A stretch of 19,843 nucleotides of DNA from an uncultured Sphingomonas sp. (GTDB taxonomy: Bacteria > Pseudomonadota > Alphaproteobacteria > Sphingomonadales > Sphingomonadaceae), in contig CAMPJH010000007.1 of assembly GCA_946886845.1 (NCBI GenBank), positions 1 to 19,843 of the forward strand. Direction: 5' to 3'. Both the position numbers and the translations under genes were made by a program. Positions 14,568 through 19,843 of the stretch are shown here, in pieces (positions within the stretch are counted from its first letter, which is position 1; every line of letters starts with the position of its first letter). The notes beneath the pieces are model-generated. The model had not been told where the DNA came from and did not search any database. It worked only from the letters and a program-made list of their open reading frames with translations.

Positions 14568-15484
14568 CAGCCGATCGCTCGCTCCAGCTGCGCTTTGCGC
14601 GCCTCCTGCATCTTCTTGAAATCGTCGCCGGCGTGATAGCTCGATCGGGTCAGCGGCGACGCCGCGACCAGCAGGAAGCCCTTGGCTCGGGCGATCGCCG
14701 CATAAGCGTCGAATGCCTGCGGAGTGACGAACTCCTCGACCGTCGCGTGGCGCGGGGTCGGCTGCAGATATTGGCCCATGGTCAGGAAATCGACGCCAGC
14801 CGAGCGCATGTCGTCCATCACCTGGTGGACCTCGAGGCGCTGCTCGCCCAGGCCGACCATCAGCCCGGACTTGGTGAAGATGTGCGGCGCCTTGCGCTTG
14901 ACGCTCTCGAGCAGACGCAGCGACGCATAGTAGCGCGCGCCCGGGCGGATCGTCGGATAGAGCCGCGGCACCGTCTCCAGGTTGTGATTGTAGACGTCCG
15001 GCCCGGCGACGATGATCGCATCGACCGCGCTGTCCGCTTTGTTGCGGAAATCCGGGGTCAGGATTTCAACGGTCGTGTTGGGAGTGCGCTTGCGGAGCGC
15101 CTCGATCACCTTGACGAACTGCGACGCGCCGCCGTCGGGCAAATCGTCGCGGTCGACCGAGGTGACGACGATATGCTCGAGCCCAAGCTCGGCGGCGGCC
15201 GTCGCGACATGCTCGGGCTCGAGGGGATCGACGGCCCTCGGCATTCCAGTCTTGACGTTGCAGAAGGCGCAGGCGCGCGTGCAGGTGTCGCCCAGGATCA
15301 TCACCGTCGCGTGCTTCTTGGTCCAGCATTCGCCGATATTCGGGCAGGCCGCTTCCTCGCAGACGGTGGCAAGATTGAGCTCGCGCATCAGCCGCCGGGT
15401 CGAATGATAGCCTGGGCTGGTCGGCGCCTTGACCCGGATCCAGTCGGGCTTGCGCTGTCGCGGTACGGCCGTTGGGGCGTTCAT
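14567..15484 (-). CDS. lipA: Lipoyl synthase LipA
   Basis: The 305-residue radical SAM enzyme inserts two sulfurs into octanoyl groups on lipoyl domains of the 2-oxoacid dehydrogenases and the glycine cleavage system. It shows the auxiliary cluster motif CX4CX5C (Cys42, 47, 53 in [12 protein letters not shown]), the radical SAM motif CX3CX2C (Cys68, 72, 75 in CTRACAFC) and the C-terminal RSSYHAGD motif, whose serine ligates the auxiliary cluster. I chose the ATG at 15482-15484 ([15 protein letters not shown]); the frame is open to 15520. It diverges from the carbonic anhydrase gene with 65 bp between starts. Confidence 0.97.
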   Translation of the reverse strand: MNAPTAVPRQRKPDWIRVKAPTSPGYHSTRRLMRELNLATVCEEAACPNIGECWTKKHATVMILGDTCTRACAFCNVKTGMPRAVDPLEPEHVATAAAELGLEHIVVTSVDRDDLPDGGASQFVKVIEALRKRTPNTTVEILTPDFRNKADSAVDAIIVAGPDVYNHNLETVPRLYPTIRPGARYYASLRLLESVKRKAPHIFTKSGLMVGLGEQRLEVHQVMDDMRSAGVDFLTMGQYLQPTPRHATVEEFVTPQAFDAYAAIARAKGFLLVAASPLTRSSYHAGDDFKKMQEARKAQLERAIG

Positions 15485-15549
15485 GCGCGCCAGATAGCGA
15501 TGCTCCGGCCCGCTTGCCACCCCCGCGGCGGCGATCTAGCGCAACCGCC

Positions 15550-16185
15550 ATGGGGCGCTTCACTCGAATGGTCGAAGGCTATCGCCGGTTCCGGCAATCC
15601 CGCTGGCCGAAGGAACGCGAGCGCTGGTCGGACCTGGCTGAAGGCCAGAGCCCGAAGGTGATGGTGCTGGCCTGCTCCGACAGCCGGGTCGATCCCGCCG
15701 AAATCTTCGACACCCGTCCCGGCGAGATCTTCGTCGTCCGCAACGTCGCCAATCTCGCCCCGCCGTACGAGACATCGAGGGGCTATCATGGCGTGTCCGC
15801 GGCCCTGGAATTCGCGGTCACGCAGCTCGAGGTGGAGGAGATCCTCGTGCTCGGTCATGAATCGTGCGGGGGCTGCGCGGCGGCGCTGACCGGCCAGTTC
15901 GACGGGGCCGAGCCCGGCGAAGGCCATTTCATCGCCGACTGGGTGCGGCAGCTCAGCGATGCGCGCCAGCGCGTTCGCGCGCGTCACCCCGAAATGGACG
16001 CCGACGCAGCGCTCGAAATGGAACGGGAAGCGGTCAAGCTCAGCCTGGCCAACCTCAGGAGCTTTCCGTGGATTGCAGATCGCGAGGCCGACGGACGGCT
16101 GAAGCTCCACGGCGCCCATTTCTCGATCGCGGAAGGGCGATTGTTCGTGCTCGACGAGACGGAAGGTAGCTTCCGCCCCGCCTGA
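15550..16185 (+). CDS. Beta-class carbonic anhydrase
   Basis: The 211-residue enzyme has the beta-class zinc motif ACSDSRVDP (Cys42, Asp44, Arg46) and GHESCGGC (His103, Cys106). Between them VVRNVANLAPPYE and GVSAALEFAVTQLEV are standard. It interconverts CO2 and bicarbonate in the cytoplasm. The ATG at 15550 gives the usual N-terminus MGRFTRMVEGYRRF; the frame opens at 15472 but the extra segment overlaps lipA antisense and is atypical. An ATG at 15568 is also possible. It converges on the lipoprotein gene with 18 bp between. Confidence 0.95.
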   Translation: MGRFTRMVEGYRRFRQSRWPKERERWSDLAEGQSPKVMVLACSDSRVDPAEIFDTRPGEIFVVRNVANLAPPYETSRGYHGVSAALEFAVTQLEVEEILVLGHESCGGCAAALTGQFDGAEPGEGHFIADWVRQLSDARQRVRARHPEMDADAALEMEREAVKLSLANLRSFPWIADREADGRLKLHGAHFSIAEGRLFVLDETEGSFRPA

Positions 16186-16203
16186 GTCACGAAGCGCAAT
16201 CAA

Positions 16204-16560
16204 CTAGCAGCGGACGTTATAATCGTAATGCGGCTGGCCGTACTGGTCGACGTAATAGCAATAGCCGCGAGTATCCCGGTAATATTGCCGGTTGTTGATC
16301 ACCGCTCCGAGAACTCCGCCGAGAACCGCGCCGGCGATCGCCCCTTCGACGGTGCTGACGCCAGGAATGATCGCCCCGCCGATTGCGCCGGCGGCTCCGC
16401 CGACCGCAGCGCCGGTCGCGATTCGGCGACCCTGCGAGTCATACTGATACCCGTACGGCTGGTTGGCGCCGTAATAGGGGTTGCCATAATATGGGTTGGT
16501 CGCGCAGCCGGTTGCGGCAAGGCTGCCGGCCAGCGCGGCGGTAAGTGCCAGTCTTTTCAT
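16204..16560 (-). CDS. Small glycine-zipper lipoprotein
   Basis: The 118-residue product has a lipoprotein signal MKRLALTAALAGSLAATGC, so Cys19 is the probable lipidation site. A Tyr/Asn/Gly-rich stretch (NPYYGNPYYGANQPYGY) follows, then a glycine-zipper hydrophobic segment (GAAVGGAAGAIGGAIIPGV to AGAVLGGVLGAVIN). It ends in a Tyr-rich tail with two cysteines (GYCYYVDQYG, YNVRC). It resembles the 17-kDa surface-antigen/glycine-zipper 2TM lipoproteins of the envelope, whose exact role is unclear. The ATG at 16558-16560 has GGAGGA upstream. The frame extends to 16599 without adding a better start. Confidence 0.88.
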   Translation of the reverse strand: MKRLALTAALAGSLAATGCATNPYYGNPYYGANQPYGYQYDSQGRRIATGAAVGGAAGAIGGAIIPGVSTVEGAIAGAVLGGVLGAVINNRQYYRDTRGYCYYVDQYGQPHYDYNVRC

Positions 16561-16640
16561 AACCTTGGTCCTCCAAAACGCTTTCCCCGGAAATCCCATG
16601 CGGATTCAGTGCACGAGAAGGCGTTTCGTTCCCGCATCGA

Positions 16641-16660
16641 TCATGTACGGTTCATGTACG
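16641..16660. repeat. Two 9-bp direct repeats TCATGTACG, 11-bp period
   Basis: TCATGTACG occurs at 16641-16649 and again at 16652-16660 in the 180-bp gap between the lipoprotein and NYN genes, which diverge. The 11-bp period puts both copies on nearly the same DNA face, as expected for tandem sites of a regulator. No known binding site matches. The rest of the gap shows no clear promoter. Confidence 0.35.
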
Positions 16661-16740
16661 CGACAGGTTGCGCGGTCAGCTGTGGTCATTCCGCGACGCC
16701 GCGGTAGATGGGACTCCAAGCAGTGAGGATTCGCGAGACG

Positions 16741-17469
16741 ATGAGCAACGGAAGCGACGGTACGCGCGACTTCAACATCGCCTTGCTGATCGATGCCGAC
16801 AACGCCTCGCCCGACCATCTCGACGAAGTGCTGCTGGTGCTCGGCGAGCTCGGGACGATCAACATCCGCCGCGCCTATGGCAATTGGGCGAAAGCGAGCC
16901 TGAAGGGCTGGGGCGACCTGACCGGGCTTCACTCGATCATCCCGATGCAGCAGTTCGACGTCGTCAAGGGCAAGAGCGCGACCGACATGCGGATGACGAT
17001 CGACGCGATGGACCTGCTCTATCGCGGCAATATCGACGGCTTCGGGATCATGTCGTCGGACAGCGATTTCCTGCCGCTGGCCCAGCGGATCCGCGAGGAC
17101 GGCCTCCCCGTCTACGGCTTCGGCACGGCCAAGACGCCGCTCGGCTTCCGCCAGGCCTGCACCCGCTTCTTCGATGTCGCCGCGCTCGTCGCCAACCAGC
17201 CGGTCGAAGGGGAGACCGGGCTCAGCGTCGAGGAACGCCCGGTCGACGACGAGCTGCTCGAGCTGCTCGGCCACGCTTACAAGGCCTCGGAGCGCGACGA
17301 GGAGGGCTACACCAGCCTCTCCGAGCTGGGCCAGCGGGCCAAGGCGGTGTCGAGCTTCGCGACCCGCAATTACGGCTATACGCGGCTGTCCGACCTGCTC
17401 CGCGCGATCCCCAATTTCGATGTGAAGCCCGGCGCCGACGGCCGGCTTCGGGTCAAGCGCCTGCGCTAG
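16741..17469 (+). CDS. NYN domain (LabA-like) putative RNase with C-terminal LOTUS/OST-HTH domain
   Basis: The 242-residue protein has an N-terminal NYN nuclease fold: ALLIDADNAS (Asp18, Asp20), GKSATDMRMTIDAMD (Asp82) and SSDSDFLPLAQRIREDG (Asp107, Asp109) give the acidic metal site of PIN-like RNases. Residues about 165-242 (ELLELLGHAYKASE..., YGYTRLSDLLRAIPNFDV) match the OST-HTH/LOTUS RNA-binding domain. This NYN-LOTUS pairing is found in many bacteria and is predicted to act on structured RNA; the target is unknown. I preferred the ATG at 16741 (MSNGSDGTRDFNIALL) over 16708. The ribosome binding site is weak. Confidence 0.92.
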   Translation: MSNGSDGTRDFNIALLIDADNASPDHLDEVLLVLGELGTINIRRAYGNWAKASLKGWGDLTGLHSIIPMQQFDVVKGKSATDMRMTIDAMDLLYRGNIDGFGIMSSDSDFLPLAQRIREDGLPVYGFGTAKTPLGFRQACTRFFDVAALVANQPVEGETGLSVEERPVDDELLELLGHAYKASERDEEGYTSLSELGQRAKAVSSFATRNYGYTRLSDLLRAIPNFDVKPGADGRLRVKRLR

Positions 17470-17470
17470 C

Positions 17471-17495
17471 GGAACCCTGCCCTTCGACGCCCGTT
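17471..17495 (+). promoter_or_regulatory. EcfG-type general stress promoter (perfect match)
   Basis: GGAAC (17471-17475) and CGTT (17492-17495) are separated by exactly 16 bp. This equals the alphaproteobacterial EcfG/sigma-EcfG consensus GGAAC-N16/17-CGTT. A start near 17502 would leave a 16-nt leader carrying AAGGAG before the ATG at 17518. The motif begins two bases after the NYN stop. Confidence 0.75.
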
Positions 17496-17517
17496 CGCTC
17501 CAGCAAGGAGCAAGGCC

Positions 17518-17787
17518 ATGACCGAGACCAGAGGCGAGCGCCGCGCCGAAACGGCGAAACGCAACGACGACAGCGGCATCATCGAAGCCGCCATCGACGA
17601 ATCGGAAGCTGCTGCCCAGCGGGGCAGCGGCGGCGGCAATCTGCAGCGCGACATTGGGACCCAGGCCGAACGCGACCAGGTCGAAGACCCGGAAGCCCAT
17701 GAGAGTGTCACGAAAGGCGACCACATGGCCCACGGCCAGTTCAGCGACGAGCCGCACCCAGCGACCAAGGTCGTCACTGAGCGCTAG
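17518..17787 (+). CDS. Small hydrophilic protein, probable general-stress gene
   Basis: I do not recognise a named family. The 89-residue product is very hydrophilic, rich in Glu, Asp, Arg, Gly and Gln, with no membrane segment, no Cys and no Trp. It contains DDSGIIEAAIDESEAAAQ, then a glycine-rich turn and GNLQRDIGTQAERDQ. It is probably disordered or partly helical, of the kind often induced by osmotic or desiccation stress. Support for a real gene comes from AAGGAG eight bases before the ATG and from the perfect EcfG-type promoter at 17471-17495. Its stop lies 126 bp before the PAS gene. Confidence 0.75.
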   Translation: MTETRGERRAETAKRNDDSGIIEAAIDESEAAAQRGSGGGNLQRDIGTQAERDQVEDPEAHESVTKGDHMAHGQFSDEPHPATKVVTER

Positions 17788-17851
17788 CCTTCACTCGCTG
17801 TTGCCCGGACGACACTATGACGCCAATCTTTTCAGTTTGTTGACGGCAGAG

Positions 17852-17876
17852 GGAACGCAAACAGCCGCCACCGGTT
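17852..17876 (+). promoter_or_regulatory. EcfG-like promoter (one mismatch) for the PAS gene
   Basis: GGAAC (17852-17856) is followed after 16 bp by GGTT (17873-17876), one base from the CGTT consensus. A start near 17883 would give a leader of about 30 nt before the ATG at 17914. A second such motif within 400 bp of a perfect one strengthens the case. Confidence 0.5.
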
Positions 17877-17913
17877 GAGGTTCCTAACCTAAGTTACGAC
17901 CCGCCGGGATATC

Positions 17914-18471
17914 ATGCACGCGAATACAAGCGTCCAAATGCTGCTCGACATCGCTCTCGATGCGCTCCGCAACGGCGAGAATTGGCGATCCGTCCTCGAT
18001 GGGCTTCCGGTGCCGGTCTATACGACCGACGCCAATGGCGCGGTGACCTATTGGAACCAGTTCTGCGTCGACTTCGTCGGCCGCGAGCCGCGCCTCGGCG
18101 AGGACCGATGGTGCGTCACCTGGCACCTCTACACCACAGCCGGCGATCCGCTGCCGCACGACAAATGCCCGATGGCTAGGGCGATCAGGGAAAAGCGGGA
18201 AATCCGTGACGAGATCATCATCGCCGAGCGCCCCGACGGGCATCGCTTCGCCTGCCGGCCCTACCCGACTCCCTATTTCGATGCGGGTGGTGATCTCAAG
18301 GGCGCGGTCAATCTGATCATCGACGTCACTGATGAACAGGCCGGCGCGCTCGCCGATCAGGCGGCGCGGTGCAAGCGGCTGGCCGATTCGACCAACGATC
18401 AGCGGGCATCGATGATTCTCGCGCAAATGGCGAAGGACTATGCGGCGAGCGCGGCAGCTCTGCGCGACTAA
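17914..18471 (+). CDS. Single PAS domain protein
   Basis: The 185-residue protein has one PAS domain at about residues 25-140: LPVPVYTTDANGAVTYWNQ (PAS core), a cysteine-containing loop DRWCVTWHLYTTAGDPLPH then DKCPM, and the closing strands CRPYPTPYFDAGGDLKGAVN and LIIDVTDEQ. The C-terminal helix (about 145-185) has no kinase, GGDEF or HTH domain, so it is probably a soluble sensor or adaptor working with another protein. Similar stand-alone PAS proteins are common in sphingomonads and rhizobia. An EcfG-like promoter lies upstream. No good ribosome binding site is visible. The stop overlaps the end of the opposing DUF1905 gene by four bases. Confidence 0.88.
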   Translation: MHANTSVQMLLDIALDALRNGENWRSVLDGLPVPVYTTDANGAVTYWNQFCVDFVGREPRLGEDRWCVTWHLYTTAGDPLPHDKCPMARAIREKREIRDEIIIAERPDGHRFACRPYPTPYFDAGGDLKGAVNLIIDVTDEQAGALADQAARCKRLADSTNDQRASMILAQMAKDYAASAAALRD

Positions 18472-18758
18472 AGCAGCTCCAACTCAACCCTAACCTCTTC
18501 GCCAGTGGCAATGTGCGCTTTCCGGCGCACATCCGCCTTGACCGGAAGGATGTAACCGCCGCTCTTTTGCGGGAACACCGAAGTTCGCCAGGTGACGCCG
18601 TTGATGGTCGCCTCGACGCGCACCGACCCAAAGCCGCGCAGTCCCGCGAAAGCCGCAGCACGGATCTCCGCCGATTTCTCCTCTGCAATGCTGAGAAAAT
18701 ACCAGCGACCGGACGCTTGTGTCTGCCAGACCCACAGGAGCGTCCGTAATTCGATCAC
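18468..18758 (-). CDS. DUF1905 domain protein
   Basis: A 96-residue domain runs from IELRTLLWVW through SGRWYFLSIAEEKSAEIR, GFGSVRVEATINGVTWRTSVF and KSGGYILPVKADVRRK to VELELL. This matches the DUF1905 family, small beta-barrel proteins of unknown function. No ATG fits the domain start. The GTG at 18756-18758 gives the usual N-terminus just before IELR, with only a poor upstream purine run. The longer frame to 19079 reads through the neighbouring gene antisense to its frame and is not family-like. It follows the paralogue at 18790 by 31 bp on the same strand and may be co-transcribed. Confidence 0.72.
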   Translation of the reverse strand: MIELRTLLWVWQTQASGRWYFLSIAEEKSAEIRAAAFAGLRGFGSVRVEATINGVTWRTSVFPQKSGGYILPVKADVRRKAHIATGEEVRVELELL

Positions 18759-18789
18759 CTCACCGAAGGGCGCCGCAACCGTCGCTTTG

Positions 18790-19149
18790 TCAATCCGCGC
18801 CGGCTTTTGCGTCGATCGCGCCGTGGAGATGGGCGGCGGCGAGCTCAATGTCGCGATGGCCGTACTGCCCAGCCCGACTTTCCGCGGCGAGCAAGGCGCA
18901 GCGGTGGACCTTGCGGAAATCTCCATAGGGGAACTTGTAATGCGCCTTGGTGTCGGCAGGTTCCTGGTCATCCGCTCCAAGATGCCACTTGCCATATTCG
19001 GTAAATCCGTGGCGCTCGATGAACTTGTTTTCTTCCTCGGCGGACGGCTGGTGCTCACTCCAGTCATCGCGCTCGTCACGGACGACGCGGCCCTCCCGGA
19101 TCAACGTCTCCGCATGCGCTTCCCCGCTCCTGTGAAGCTTTACGGTCAT
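18790..19149 (-). CDS. Conserved hypothetical protein, tandem paralogue 1
   Basis: The 119-residue, acidic, soluble protein carries DERDDWSEHQPSAEEENKF, IERHGFTEYGKWHLGADDQE, KFPYGDFRKVHRCALLAAES and DIELAAAHLHG. I know this pattern as an uncharacterised family in alphaproteobacteria but cannot name a function. Conserved Trp, His and Cys residues (W30, W55, H56, H82, C84) invite a ligand- or metal-binding role, which is untested. The ATG at 19147-19149 has GGAGG eight bases upstream, a strong site. It lies just downstream of its paralogue, whose frame overlaps its first 74 bp. Confidence 0.85.
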   Translation of the reverse strand: MTVKLHRSGEAHAETLIREGRVVRDERDDWSEHQPSAEEENKFIERHGFTEYGKWHLGADDQEPADTKAHYKFPYGDFRKVHRCALLAAESRAGQYGHRDIELAAAHLHGAIDAKAGAD

Positions 19150-19546
19150 GCCTTTCGCCTCCTTCTCCCATCCTTTCGAGCAACTGCTCGGCGGCAAGCT
19201 CGATGTCACCGAGAACGAGCAGTTCGGCCTGCCCCTCCGCGCTCAGCAGCGCGCAACGATGCACTCTGGCGAAATCGCCATACGGGTAGTGGAAGCGCGC
19301 TTTGGAATCTTCTGGCTCCTCGTCGTCGATCCCCAGGTGCCAGTTTGCGTATTCGGCGAGCCCATTACGCTCGATGAAGGCATCTTCGTCTGCCGCCGAG
19401 CGACGGTGGTCTTTCCAGTCAAGCCAATCGTCGACGACGTAGAGCCCGTTGTCGATAAGGCCGCGCGCTTGTTCCACCGCACGCTGGTTGAGCTCAATGC
19501 TTATCTCAGAGCGCTTTCTGCGACCGCAGTCGTAGCCGCTGCGCAC
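19076..19546 (-). CDS. Conserved hypothetical protein, tandem paralogue 2, with overrun C-terminus
   Basis: Residues about 18-126 of this 156-residue frame are clearly homologous to the neighbour: AFIERNGLAEYANWHLGIDDEE, HYPYGDFARVHRCALLSAE and DIELAAEQLL align without gaps. The last 30 or so residues (GEGGERHDRKASQERGSA...) have no counterpart. They are the neighbour's ribosome binding site and first codons read in another frame. No ATG starts the domain; a GTG at 19544-19546 is the only common start, and its ribosome binding site is poor. Either the stop was lost after duplication or the two genes are tightly coupled. It may be a decaying copy. Confidence 0.68.
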   Translation of the reverse strand: MRSGYDCGRRKRSEISIELNQRAVEQARGLIDNGLYVVDDWLDWKDHRRSAADEDAFIERNGLAEYANWHLGIDDEEPEDSKARFHYPYGDFARVHRCALLSAEGQAELLVLGDIELAAEQLLERMGEGGERHDRKASQERGSACGDVDPGGPRRP

Positions 19547-19664
19547 GCTTCGCGCGTTTATGCGCCGTCCTCCATCGCATTGCCCCCGAATCGCTCGGCT
19601 GACGCGTAGGAGCCATGACGGCTGTCAATATTGAGCGTTTAGCGCGACGCCTCCGCGCCCAATC

Positions 19665-19843
19665 CTAACGCGTAAGCTTCCGATACGTCATCCGGTGGGG
19701 CCGGTCCGCCTCCGGCCCAAGCCGCCGCCTTTTGTCCTCCTCGTAAGCTTCGAAATTGCCTTCGAACCATTCGACCTGGCTGTCGCCTTCGAAGGCGAGG
19801 ATGTGGGTGGCGAGGCGGTCGAGGAAGAAGCGGTCGTGGCTGA
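19665..19843 (-). CDS. ettA: EttA, ABC-F translational throttle ATPase (3' part only)
   Basis: The last 58 residues are present and run off the right edge. They start SHDRFFLDRLATHILAFEGD (the post-Walker B switch histidine region of the second ATPase domain) and pass through VEWFEGNFEAYEEDKRRRLG to the end PHRMTYRKLTR. This C-terminus is diagnostic for EttA, which binds the ribosomal E site and gates the first elongation steps according to ATP/ADP. The 118-bp gap between it and the next gene (19547-19664) shows no clear terminator. Confidence 0.95.
   Translation of the reverse strand, partial: SHDRFFLDRLATHILAFEGDSQVEWFEGNFEAYEEDKRRRLGPEADRPHRMTYRKLTR

Noticed and set aside
14444..15661. 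405-codon open frame on the plus strand
   Set aside because: Antisense to lipA and out of frame with the carbonic anhydrase; no domain is seen.

Overview
The window is a stretch of GC-rich bacterial chromosome, almost certainly alphaproteobacterial and most likely from the Sphingomonadales (Sphingomonas and relatives). The evidence is a fused IspDF enzyme, an RcdA/DUF1465 protein, a DksA with one zinc-site cysteine, the lipA-ratA pair, a DUF465 (YdcH) mini-protein and GGAAC-N16-CGTT promoters of the EcfG type. No rRNA, tRNA, CRISPR array, insertion sequence or prophage gene was seen. The genus is an inference from gene content, not from a database match.

Left third (1-7946): an envelope and proteolysis group. 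A TpsB/FhaC-type outer-membrane secretion pore is transcribed leftward. Three closely spaced genes run rightward from the same 381-bp gap. They are a membrane-anchored, alanine-rich protein built from decapeptide repeats, a roughly 1034-residue exported protein with an HELAH zinc-protease site, a beta-propeller and a probable C-terminal beta-barrel, and a PrsW-type intramembrane protease. I recognise no family for the repeat protein. The three rightward genes are separated by 25 and 2 bp and look like one transcription unit. This is the most promising candidate here for something undescribed.

Middle (7959-16560): mostly conserved housekeeping genes. They are surE, dksA behind a long leader, a DUF465 mini-gene, an rcdA-like gene, a nitronate monooxygenase-dusB pair, ispDF-pncC (overlapping stop/start), lipA-ratA (one-base overlap), a beta-carbonic anhydrase and a small glycine-zipper lipoprotein. 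Several neighbours converge and overlap at their 3' ends (17 bp and 40 bp). dusB lacks the ntrBC partners that often follow it in alphaproteobacteria.

Right part (16741-19843): small accessory and stress-type genes. A NYN-LOTUS putative RNase is followed by an 89-residue hydrophilic protein behind a perfect EcfG-type promoter. A single-PAS-domain protein behind a near-perfect one comes next. On the opposite strand lie a DUF1905 protein, two tandem paralogues of an uncharacterised family whose reading frames overlap by 74 bp, and the 3' end of ettA, cut by the window edge. The promoters suggest that at least two of these genes belong to the PhyR-EcfG general stress response.
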